Assembly (NCBI GenBank): GCA_019417045.1
Contig: DXWE01000016.1
Span: 1 to 22,743 of the forward strand
DNA from: Oscillospiraceae bacterium
GTDB lineage: Bacteria; Bacillota; Clostridia; Oscillospirales; Acutalibacteraceae
Length of the DNA: 22,743 nt
Direction: 5' to 3'
Made by a program: the position numbers and the translations under genes. Below the pieces are notes generated by a model, which was given only the letters and a program-made list of their open reading frames with translations, did not search any database and was not told the DNA's origin. Positions 14,901-22,040 of this stretch are shown here, piece by piece (positions within the stretch are counted from its first letter, which is position 1; every line of letters begins with the position of its first letter).

Positions 14901-17900
14901 CGTGGCCGGAGAGGTGCAGGAAGAAGCCAGAGTATTGCTTCGTCAGTATCGCGAGGCAGGAGAAACCCTGAGCTATGAGGCCGCCCTGGACGAAGCGGCA
15001 GCCAACTATGCCGGCCGGATGATCGAGAACGGGGAGGTTCTGGACCATTTCATCGAACAGCACAGAACCGACCGCACGCTGCTGGAAAAGATCCGGGATG
15101 CGGTTCGCTCGTTGGTGCGGAAGCTGACGGGCGCGGAACGCCGGATGGCGCAGACCGCCGAAGGGAAGCTGACAGCGGCGCTGGAGGCGGCGGCACGGCA
15201 GAATGAACAATTGCAAACCGGAAACGGCCATGATACAATAGAACAGACGAAAAACTCCCTGAAAAACAATGCGGATCCGCTGACAGAGCCGGAGAGAGCG
15301 GCTGTCCTGGCCTACAAGAGCAGCGAGAGCTATAAGATCAACTCCGCGCTGCGTAATGGCGCGCAGTTGACAGAGGAGCAGCAGTCCCTGGTGGGGGAGC
15401 TGGATCGCGCTCTGGAAAAGATGCCGGTATATCAGGGGACGGTCTACCGCCGCCTGTCTTTTGATCTGGAGGGGCAAGGGGCTCTGGATGAGTTTCTGGC
15501 CGAGCATCAGGAGGGGGAATATGTCCAGTACCCTGCTTTTACCTCTACGTCGACAGAATTGGATGGGTACCCGATAGACGGGAATCTGGTTATCACTCAA
15601 ATCATAGAGGGGCAAAATGGGAAAAATATAGAGGGGTTCGGAAACAACTTTGAAAGCGAAATTGTTTTTCCGCGCGGAAGTTCCTTCTTGATTGAGCGGG
15701 TGGATAGGGAAAATCAGGGGAAGATCATTATACATATGCGGGAGGTTACAGAACATGGCGCTGGACAATTTCATTCCGAAAAACAATATGGCGGAATGCA
15801 ACAAGTGCAGGAAGTTCCGGAGGGAGACGGTCAGCTGCGAGGTACATCCGGAATGGATTCCGCGGCAGAAACCGGTGGGCATGTGTCAGCATTTCGAACC
15901 GAAGGAGACGAAGAAGGAAACATAACAAGAACGGAGGCAGAACATGGCGCTGGACAACTTTATTCCGAAGAACGCAGTCAAGCAGTGCAACAAGTGCAAA
16001 AAGCGAAAGGATTTTACAATAACGTGCCAGAAGTATCCGACCCGGATTCCTCACGAAGTACTGGTGGGGGAGAACTGTCCGGAATTCGAATCGAAGGAGA
16101 CGAAGAAGTAAAATTCTCCCTCAAGTCCCCGGTGGAGGAGACCCGCGACCTGCTGGCTCTGCACAACCTGACGGAGCAGAACCTTCGGGATGCGCTGCGC
16201 CTCGGGGGACTTCCCATGCCGTCTATCGCCGTCGTGAAAGCGGAGGCGGGCCACGCCGAGTTCGGTCCTATCTCCCTTGTATTCAATAAGAACACCATCG
16301 ATCCGCAGGTAGACAGCAGGAACAAGGTGTATGGCAGCGACGCTTACACCCCCACAGCTCCAACTGTGGAATACTCGGTAGACAGCGGGAAGCTCAGCCA
16401 AATCGAGCGCGAGCTGAACAGGCTGGCTGGGGATGTTTCGGTTGGGGGCGGCATCTTCGGGCACAGCTCTGTCCTTCGCTCCATGGGGATTGACGAAACG
16501 AGCGGAAAGTCCGTAGAGGAGCTTGCAAGCAATCTGGCCCGAACGGACACCGTGCGAGCGGCGTATCTTGCCGACCATGGCAAAACACTGGAGCCGGTCA
16601 AGAAAGACAAGGTGTGGGACAAGTACGGAAACGAAACCCTCCAGAAGGTCATTGACCGCATTGGAGCACAGGGACTGGCCGAAATCGAGGCCAATCTGGA
16701 GCTTGGGCAAAATGCAGAGCAGGCCCTTGGCGAGCACGCCGACACCATTCGGGGCGTCCTCCGGGAGCATTACCGGGAGGCTGGCGAGCCGATGCTCAGG
16801 AAAATGGCCGTCAAGCACAACTGGTCCGCCGAGGAAATCCGGCAGAAGCGGGAGGATCGCATCAACCGCTCCATGGAAAACAATGTGACGGGCTTCACCT
16901 TGGAGAATATTGTCCGCCACGCATGGGAAATGTACGAGGACGGCGTAGCGATCAAGGGAGAAATTGACCGATATGCCACATCGGACGCGCTCCGCGAGGC
17001 GGTATCTGACAGCATGGTGGAGGAGTGGATCGCCGGGAAGCTGGACGGGCTTCTTGGCGAGGCCGGTATCTATAATGGCGCGGAGCCGTTCACCCCGTCT
17101 GGCGGACGGAGGAGCTTTGAGGCGCTCCACTACCCCTACACGCTGGAAAATATCGTAAGGGCCATGAAGGAGAACCAGCCGGAGCGGGGCGGCCAGACAT
17201 GGGGCGTTTCCGCCGGTGTGCTGCAAGCGTCCGCATCCAAAGCTTACGGCAGCATCTCCGAAATCAAAGCAGACAGCGGACGGCTCGGCAAGGTTGAAGG
17301 AGAAGCCTATGACGCGCAGGTAGCGGATGTAGACGAGAAAATCAGGGATGCCATTCAGCGCGTGCGAAAAGGCAACAAGCCCCACGCAGACAACACCTTT
17401 GAGGAAGAAGAAATCATCGGAGACATCCTTTTGGATGCGGCGCAGGGCAAAAAGACCGTTGACGCAATTATGCGGGCCTTCTCCAAAGAAGGGTATAAAA
17501 TCAGCTCGCAGACCGCGCAGAACATCCAGCGCCTCTATCATGACGTTGCGGCGCTGCCCACGGAATACTTCGAGGCAAAGCCGGAACGGGCGGTCAGCTT
17601 CGACGAAGTGCTGGCCGCTGTGGTGCCGGACGACAGCAGCAGCGAGCTGCGGGAGGCCCTTTCTGGCAGGGGCGTGAATGTTCTGACCTACAAGACCGGA
17701 GACGACGCGGACCGGCTGGAAAAGGTCAACAGCGTGGAGGATGCGCGGTTCTCTCTCAAGGGGAGCGAGAACGCCCGAGATATAGCGGCGCTGCGGAGGG
17801 AAAACGACCGTTTGCGCGAACGGGTAGAGTACTGGCGAGGGCAGACCCGGCGCACCAAACCGGGAGAAGTGGATGCCCGGTCGGTGAACGAAGCGGCGCG

Positions 17901-20900
17901 TGACCTGATCCGGGATTTTGATTCTTCCCTTTCCGCAAAGGACATTTCCAAAGACCTGCTGTCCCTGTACAACTATATGGGCACCGGGCGGGACGGGAAC
18001 AACGAATTGACCTATACCGAAGCGCGAAGGCGCGCAGATGAGATTGCACGCCGGATCGTGGAGAACGCCAGAGTCACCGAGGGAAGCCTGTACCAGGAAT
18101 ATCAGGAACTGCGGAAGTATCTGCAAACCACACAGATCACGGTCTCCCGGCAAATGGCCGACGGGATTGCGGACTATGGTGATTTCCGCCGGAGGAATTT
18201 CGGCCGGTTGAGCTTGCGGCGAGGGGACACGACCAATATCGACCAGGTATATGAGGAACTGTCTGAGCTGTGGCCGGAATTCTTTGACGGGATGCAGGAA
18301 GCCCATCCGGAGGCCCAGCTGCTCCACATGGCTGAGGTGGCGGAGCAGCTGTACCGAATTGCCGACACCCCCTCCACGGACAGCTTTAACCAGGCGGTTG
18401 CCGGTGTGTCCAACGAGATCATGGAACAGTTCTTTGAGATTCCACAGGTGCGGAAAACGTTTGCCGATCGGGCCGCCGAGCGTGTGGAGGAAGCCCGCCG
18501 AAAGGGTCGGGAATGGGTGGACCGTGTCCGAGAACAGAGAGACTCCCAAATGGAGAAGCTGCGGGAGCAGAATATCGAGCGGGTTCAAAGGGCCATTCAA
18601 AGGGAGAGGGATACAAGAGAGCGGCAGCTGGAACGTTTAAAAACCCGGTACAAGGAAAGGGACGCTGCCAAGCGGGAACGTCAAAAAGCCACGGCGCTTC
18701 GGGGCAAGATCCGGGGGCTCGCAGCAGAAATGGGGGACAAACTGACCAGGCCTACAGACAAACGGCATGTTCCTGAAACCCTGCGCGTACCGGTGGCACG
18801 GCTGCTGAAAGCCATCAATCTGGAGAGCCAGTTCACGGTGGGGCCGGACGGGAGACGCACCAGGAGCGATGCGGGAGAACCGACCAAACGGACGCAGGCG
18901 TTTATGGCGCTGAAGGAGCGATACGCCGAAATTGCAGCTTCCGGGGACGGCGAGATCGTGGTGGACCCGGAGCTGCTGGGGGATGCCGCCGAGGGCTTTA
19001 CCGGCCTATTTGACCAAGTCATCGCCATGCAGGATGTTCGATTGGCAGACATGAATCTGGAACAGCTGCAGACGGTCTGGAACGTGTTGAGATCGCTGAA
19101 TCACGCCGTATCCACTGCCGGGAAGATGCTTTCTGCCTCCCGATATGGGAGAGTAGAAGATATGGCAAAGGCTGCAGCGACCGAAAATACAAGCCGGCGC
19201 GATAAACTGGCGCTGACCAAACACCATGTGATGCTGGATTATGAGGATCCGCTGACCTTTTTCTCTCACTTTGGAAATTCCGGAAGGGACATTTTCCGTA
19301 TACTGCGCAACGCACAGGATCAGGAGCGGTTGAAGCTTGACAGGATCGCGAAAGCCACGCAGGAAGTCACAGATCCTAAGACCATACGGGAGATGCGGCA
19401 GACACGGCACACCTTCACTACCGGGAGAGGGGACACGCTGACGCTGACCACGCCGCAGATTATGGATCTGTATCTGCTCTCCCGGCGGCCGCAGTCTGCT
19501 GAACACCTGACGGTGGGCGGCGTCGTGCAGCCGGCGATCCCGAGACAGGGGAATCAGCCCAGGATCGAACGCGGAACGCAATCAATTCCACTTGCCGCAG
19601 AGGATCTTTCCGCCATCACGAATACGCTCTCAAAGGAACAGAAGGCGATGGCTGATTCGCTCCAGAAGCTGACGGGACTGTTGGCAAGGTGGGGCAACGA
19701 GGCCAGCATGGCCGTCTATGGATACCGGAAATTCCTGGAAGAGAATTACTGGCCGATCCGGAGCGCTCGGGAAGCAGTCCACAGCGATATTGAGAAAGGT
19801 GGACACAACGCCAGGTCGGTCAAGAACATCGGCATGGCAAAGAATACGGTCCCGCACGCCAACAACGCGCTGGACCTCGGAGATGTTTTCGAGGTGTTCG
19901 CCGAACATACCCAGGACATGATCCGGTACTCCACGCTTCTGGCGCCAATGGAGGATCTCAGCCGGCTTTACAATTTCCGGTATCGTGATGCTGATGGGAA
20001 CTACATTGGAAAGACGTTCAAGGGAGAGCTGGATCGTGTCGGCGGGACAGGCAGCCAGGCCTATTGGATGAAGCTGATGGAGGACCTTCAAAACGGGATC
20101 GGACGAAGCGGCACCAATATGGACCGTATGGTCAATCGCATTGTCGGCAACACGAAAGCTGCTGCGGTAGGTGCAAATCTCCGTGTGGTTATCCAGCAGC
20201 CTTCCGCGTGGTTCCGCGCGGGGCTGCTGCTGAGTCCCGACAGCATGGCCAGAGGGCTGATCGGCGGCGTCACCAAAGGAAGAGGGTGGACAAAAGCCAA
20301 AAAGCATGCCCCCATCGCCCGGATCAAGGAAGCCGGCGGGTTTGACCAGGGGAATCTCCGGACAATCCAGCAGGATTTGTACGGCCTTCGCACGGTGGGA
20401 GACAATATCCGTGAAAAATCTATGGCGGGGGCCGCTGCGGCCGATGCTGTCACGTGGTCGGCCCTCTGGAATGCCTGCGAATGGGAGATTAAAAAGAGGT
20501 ATCAGGATCTTTCGGCGGGAAACCAGGAGTTTTATCAAAAGACCTCGGAACTGTTTACCAGGGTTATCGAAGAGACGCAGGTAGTGGACGGGATCCTGCA
20601 GCGCCCGCCGATCATGAGAAGCCCGGACAACCTCTCCCGGCAGGTGACCTCCTTCATGGGAGAGCCGCTCAAGACGTTCAACATCCTGCTGCGCAGCTGG
20701 GACCAGGCACGGTATGAAACCAATCCGAAAAATCGCAGCGCGGCAAAGCGGCGTTTGGGGAGGGCGATATCCGCAGTGGTAATCGCCAGTGCTGCAAACG
20801 CGGCCCTTGCCAGTTTGATTGACGCCCTGCGGGACGATGACGAGGACAAGGGGTATTGGGATAGGTATCTCACGGCGCTCACCGGGCTGACCGGAGATGA

Positions 20901-21972
20901 AGAGGCGTTCTCCGACTATCTCAAGTCCCTGTTCCTGGACAGCAATCTGTCGGATAACCTCAACCCGCTGGGGGTGGTGCCTTACTTGCGGGATGCCCTG
21001 TCTATTGCCAAAGGCTACAGTGTGGAGCGTATGGATGCCTCTGCTTTCGGAGACCTCTGTACCGCCTGCGTTAATTTCCTTACCAGTATCGGCGGGGATG
21101 GGAAAAAGACGCGTGCCTATGCTCTCAAGGAGCTGCTTACCGCCGTCTCAAAAGTGACGGGTATATCAGTTACCAATCTCGGGCGGGACGCCTGGGGCAG
21201 TCTGAGGAGCTATGCCATTGGCACCGGGGATATCGGGCTGCTCTACGATATGGAGAAGGCCATCTCAAATCTGTCCAATGACGCCAATCAGAGCAAATTT
21301 TTAGACCTTGCCTTTCAGGCGCTCTCACAAGGTCAGATGGAGACGTATGACCGGATCTGTACGGATCTTACAGAACAGATGGGAATCAGCGGCAAAGACA
21401 TTGAAAGCGGCATGCGCAGCCGGTATAACAAAGCCGTGAAGGGAGATCCAGCCTTTACCATGTCCGAGGAAGCAAAAGACCTCATTGGTGTGTTAGATAC
21501 GCATAAGCTGCCGGAAGATGAAGACGAAAATGATTTTAATGAGGAGGATCTGAATCCGGAGGCGTACCGGCAGTATGCGGAAAAACGGGCAGACACGTAT
21601 CGGGAAATCGTAGATGTTTGGGACGACAACGCCCAGTTTCAGTCTTTGGATGAGGAAATGCAAAACAAGGCGTGGAGTTCTGCCTATGCGCTGGCGAAGG
21701 AAACGGCGCTTGCAGACGCTTCTGACGGTGCCTACACGATCACAACAAAGTGGATGGAGTGGGCTGTAGGGGGAAGTGCAAGCGGTGTGGATGAGGCGGA
21801 GGCCGTGTTGTTTAAGGTGGCCTACGACATGACCGAGGGGGACAAGGACAAGGATGGAAAAACTGTTCCTGGATCCAAAAAAGAAAATGTGCTGGAGGTG
21901 GTCGATGACTGGATGCCCTGGCTGACGGACAGGGAATTAGAATATCTGAAAAGCGGCTTTTGGAAAGAATGA
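11917..21972 (+). CDS. Giant polyvalent virion protein (3351 residues)
   Basis: ATG 11917 follows the previous stop directly, with GAGGGA upstream; stop TGA at 21970-21972. Order by residue: charged coiled coils (1-430); Ala/Gly-rich hydrophobic region likely to meet membrane (about 455-570); zincin-like peptidase with HEWTH at 975-979; ADP-ribosyltransferase (about 1122-1277); a stretch (1278-1398) that overlaps two small genes in another frame; a module between two FSLK motifs (1400-1403 and 1945-1948); a helical half with a long Arg/Glu coiled coil (about 2188-2280); an LPD38-like C-terminal domain (about 2733-3050); and an acidic end. Such polyvalent proteins are known in phages and conjugative elements and are thought to enter the host with the DNA. 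No virion RNA polymerase or lysozyme motif is visible. The middle part may have arisen by fusion of separate genes. Confidence 0.85.
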   Translation: MGILSVYKTEKQENRKQNTASSSSILDVYHAREKDLPDTTAAFAQAWQNQSKKLLEDLNHYVEAGKELGDTWRGTSEASSFQQRIKRQREAVNQLQEQVDRLPQKDSAEQIRNMLAEYDEVFGQAEKYLSEERNYWSQWNSQAEYEGYKEFTHVVDGLSSGQPSSPIDASYSRDALDTARRESYRQRQEDPAEQLHILENTLAVRQKQVEDLNRQLQETPVDRYQGWWVETKTPRQKLVEERDAAQQDRFALEEQIREKKKELYVIPGAPEARTGEYDSVRGQARSLTDSASLLQQIYTSVNGVLQMEQQEDIDTQEASVRVKQAQNTLRQIRSNVEYAQRYFQKQGDAVSQTGANEMTTQLLSVVDELQTALEEADGWLAGKLDNKAKEDSNWLWYHLSTLLDKTALGIFQFGDNLLQFGDMIASPFTEEPLFQDVHESVNQERERLENILQYAGGLEQGLNTLAEVTGGALPAAAAAVMTGGTSMAGTSANAIGGTSAALYGTAATGSLGQAIGTSASSLASNPNFWLSVLPVTGSTYAQAKEEGASDWEAAATAVLNGILSGAIEVGEMNVLPDSVSRWLSGGIQSLPNSTRGLLDWVRSSVAEGNEEVLQSMVQNALSKFVYDRDRPVFSTTDETAIVNPVRAGEELAIGAAVGGLLGLPQLNPASVVREIQTMSEVSRLGAQVRQLGTLDSLLEIANAEIASSRSRLLADEIQAQQERGVQPTDGQIGTLGLSLLSDAEEADRVAQEMTRTLEFEAADNQLTESTNAENEIPALRQAAEESASLGSSDLSSPNLSERNDSTQWTYDMNRMQRAASTLGENGRRALASSYDGSVDAYSFYSGFAPYYEAGVSGRDMADVRSEYADSLTQEQRANAYYAGQNDAAASLEREKRAAGFAKTAGTDSGLVLDEYVEQTLDPETADKINAVSKLLGVRVRFVDSVRDGTANAQTSGSDILVEKDNPNPVMFLLGHEWTHRIQETAPAEYRKFRDFVAGEVQEEARVLLRQYREAGETLSYEAALDEAAANYAGRMIENGEVLDHFIEQHRTDRTLLEKIRDAVRSLVRKLTGAERRMAQTAEGKLTAALEAAARQNEQLQTGNGHDTIEQTKNSLKNNADPLTEPERAAVLAYKSSESYKINSALRNGAQLTEEQQSLVGELDRALEKMPVYQGTVYRRLSFDLEGQGALDEFLAEHQEGEYVQYPAFTSTSTELDGYPIDGNLVITQIIEGQNGKNIEGFGNNFESEIVFPRGSSFLIERVDRENQGKIIIHMREVTEHGAGQFHSEKQYGGMQQVQEVPEGDGQLRGTSGMDSAAETGGHVSAFRTEGDEEGNITRTEAEHGAGQLYSEERSQAVQQVQKAKGFYNNVPEVSDPDSSRSTGGGELSGIRIEGDEEVKFSLKSPVEETRDLLALHNLTEQNLRDALRLGGLPMPSIAVVKAEAGHAEFGPISLVFNKNTIDPQVDSRNKVYGSDAYTPTAPTVEYSVDSGKLSQIERELNRLAGDVSVGGGIFGHSSVLRSMGIDETSGKSVEELASNLARTDTVRAAYLADHGKTLEPVKKDKVWDKYGNETLQKVIDRIGAQGLAEIEANLELGQNAEQALGEHADTIRGVLREHYREAGEPMLRKMAVKHNWSAEEIRQKREDRINRSMENNVTGFTLENIVRHAWEMYEDGVAIKGEIDRYATSDALREAVSDSMVEEWIAGKLDGLLGEAGIYNGAEPFTPSGGRRSFEALHYPYTLENIVRAMKENQPERGGQTWGVSAGVLQASASKAYGSISEIKADSGRLGKVEGEAYDAQVADVDEKIRDAIQRVRKGNKPHADNTFEEEEIIGDILLDAAQGKKTVDAIMRAFSKEGYKISSQTAQNIQRLYHDVAALPTEYFEAKPERAVSFDEVLAAVVPDDSSSELREALSGRGVNVLTYKTGDDADRLEKVNSVEDARFSLKGSENARDIAALRRENDRLRERVEYWRGQTRRTKPGEVDARSVNEAARDLIRDFDSSLSAKDISKDLLSLYNYMGTGRDGNNELTYTEARRRADEIARRIVENARVTEGSLYQEYQELRKYLQTTQITVSRQMADGIADYGDFRRRNFGRLSLRRGDTTNIDQVYEELSELWPEFFDGMQEAHPEAQLLHMAEVAEQLYRIADTPSTDSFNQAVAGVSNEIMEQFFEIPQVRKTFADRAAERVEEARRKGREWVDRVREQRDSQMEKLREQNIERVQRAIQRERDTRERQLERLKTRYKERDAAKRERQKATALRGKIRGLAAEMGDKLTRPTDKRHVPETLRVPVARLLKAINLESQFTVGPDGRRTRSDAGEPTKRTQAFMALKERYAEIAASGDGEIVVDPELLGDAAEGFTGLFDQVIAMQDVRLADMNLEQLQTVWNVLRSLNHAVSTAGKMLSASRYGRVEDMAKAAATENTSRRDKLALTKHHVMLDYEDPLTFFSHFGNSGRDIFRILRNAQDQERLKLDRIAKATQEVTDPKTIREMRQTRHTFTTGRGDTLTLTTPQIMDLYLLSRRPQSAEHLTVGGVVQPAIPRQGNQPRIERGTQSIPLAAEDLSAITNTLSKEQKAMADSLQKLTGLLARWGNEASMAVYGYRKFLEENYWPIRSAREAVHSDIEKGGHNARSVKNIGMAKNTVPHANNALDLGDVFEVFAEHTQDMIRYSTLLAPMEDLSRLYNFRYRDADGNYIGKTFKGELDRVGGTGSQAYWMKLMEDLQNGIGRSGTNMDRMVNRIVGNTKAAAVGANLRVVIQQPSAWFRAGLLLSPDSMARGLIGGVTKGRGWTKAKKHAPIARIKEAGGFDQGNLRTIQQDLYGLRTVGDNIREKSMAGAAAADAVTWSALWNACEWEIKKRYQDLSAGNQEFYQKTSELFTRVIEETQVVDGILQRPPIMRSPDNLSRQVTSFMGEPLKTFNILLRSWDQARYETNPKNRSAAKRRLGRAISAVVIASAANAALASLIDALRDDDEDKGYWDRYLTALTGLTGDEEAFSDYLKSLFLDSNLSDNLNPLGVVPYLRDALSIAKGYSVERMDASAFGDLCTACVNFLTSIGGDGKKTRAYALKELLTAVSKVTGISVTNLGRDAWGSLRSYAIGTGDIGLLYDMEKAISNLSNDANQSKFLDLAFQALSQGQMETYDRICTDLTEQMGISGKDIESGMRSRYNKAVKGDPAFTMSEEAKDLIGVLDTHKLPEDEDENDFNEEDLNPEAYRQYAEKRADTYREIVDVWDDNAQFQSLDEEMQNKAWSSAYALAKETALADASDGAYTITTKWMEWAVGGSASGVDEAEAVLFKVAYDMTEGDKDKDGKTVPGSKKENVLEVVDDWMPWLTDRELEYLKSGFWKE
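14641..15180 (+). other. Zincin-like metallopeptidase domain of the giant protein
   Basis: Residues about 909-1088. The segment MFLLGHEWTH contains HExxH at 975-979 (H975, E976, H979). E1026, in ALDEAAANYAG, is a plausible third metal ligand about 47 residues on. This resembles the metallopeptidase domains of polyvalent phage proteins. It may trim the giant protein itself, another virion protein or a host target; nothing in the sequence decides which. Confidence 0.7.
15280..15747 (+). other. ADP-ribosyltransferase domain of the giant protein
   Basis: Residues about 1122-1277. The R-S-E motif triad is complete: Arg in TVYRRLS (1178/1179), STS at 1210-1212 in AFTSTSTE, and ExE at 1246-1248 in NNFESEIVFPRGS. 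Such domains transfer ADP-ribose from NAD to protein or other targets, and in phages are often found at the C-terminus of MuF-type head proteins. The domain ends at MREV, where related proteins often stop. Confidence 0.88.
15755..15925 (+). CDS. Nested zinc-ribbon-type small protein 1 (other frame of giant gene)
   Basis: 56 residues from ATG 15755, with GGAGG at 15741-15745 (nine-base spacer), stop TAA 15923-15925. The protein starts MALDNFIPKN and has cysteines at 15, 18, 28 and 44, as C-x2-C-x9-C-x3-P-x2-I-P then C-x2-F, ending in ETKKET. Small zinc-binding proteins with a CxxC...C...P..IP pattern are common in head gene clusters of Firmicutes phages, and this fits that type. It is read in the +1 frame relative to the giant gene and begins eight bases after the ADP-ribosyltransferase domain. 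A paralogue follows 18 bases downstream. Comparison of the two shows selection on this frame. Its function is unknown. Confidence 0.78.
   Translation: MALDNFIPKNNMAECNKCRKFRRETVSCEVHPEWIPRQKPVGMCQHFEPKETKKET
15944..16111 (+). CDS. Nested zinc-ribbon-type small protein 2 (paralogue)
   Basis: 55 residues from ATG 15944, with GGAGG at 15933-15937 (six-base spacer), stop TAA 16109-16111. The first ten residues equal those of the first small protein (MALDNFIPKN). Cysteines at 15, 18, 28 and 45 align with the same C-x2-C-x9-C-x3-P-x2-IP pattern, and the end ETKK is shared; the rest has diverged strongly (QKYPTRIPHE against EVHPEWIPRQ). This argues for an old duplication and two kept genes. It shares the frame of the first copy and overlaps the giant frame. 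The stop lies within the codons for VK of the giant protein's first FSLK motif region. Confidence 0.78.
   Translation: MALDNFIPKNAVKQCNKCKKRKDFTITCQKYPTRIPHEVLVGENCPEFESKETKK
16105..17758 (+). other. Module of the giant protein bounded by two FSLK motifs
   Basis: Residues 1397-1948, from EVKFSLK to ARFSLK. It opens with VEETRDLLALHNLTEQNL and GGLPMPSIAVV, a conserved start of a domain found in polyvalent proteins of Clostridia mobile elements, and continues through VFNKNTIDP and SDAYTPTAP. I cannot assign an activity. The bases around the two FSLK motifs are nearly identical (TTCTCCCTCAAG against TTCTCTCTCAAG). Confidence 0.55.
20113..21066 (+). other. LPD38-like C-terminal domain of the giant protein
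   Basis: Residues about 2733-3050. The segment begins near NMDRMVNRIVGNTKAAAVG with ANLRVVIQQPSAWFRA, continues to RPPIMRSPDNLSRQVTSFMG and includes a hydrophobic helix AVVIASAANAALASLIDAL. This series is typical of the LPD38 domain at the ends of large phage polyvalent proteins. A membrane-interacting or DNA-transfer role is suspected in the field but not proven. Confidence 0.65.
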
Positions 21973-21985
21973 ACAGGCAAAACCG

Positions 21986-22024
21986 GGAGGAGCAAGGATG
22001 TGTTTTCTTGCTCCTCCTCTGTTT
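21986..22024 (+). terminator. Hairpin terminator after the giant gene
   Basis: GGAGGAGCAAG (21986-21996) pairs perfectly with 22007-22017 around a ten-base loop, followed by TCTGTTTT. This is a probable intrinsic terminator of modest strength between the giant gene and the fibre gene. Confidence 0.65.
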
Positions 22025-22040
22025 TGGGAAAGGAAACGCG

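Noticed and set aside
14449..15882. 477-codon open frame on the minus strand
   Set aside because: In-phase antisense of the giant gene over the peptidase and transferase domains, with no independent support.
16051..18600. 849-codon open frame on the minus strand inside the giant gene
   Set aside because: Same in-phase antisense effect of codon bias; no ribosome-binding site or family pattern supports it.
11917..21972. N4-type virion RNA polymerase or lytic transglycosylase in the giant protein
   Set aside because: The capsid family and the size suggested it, but I see no polymerase motifs or muralytic catalytic signature.
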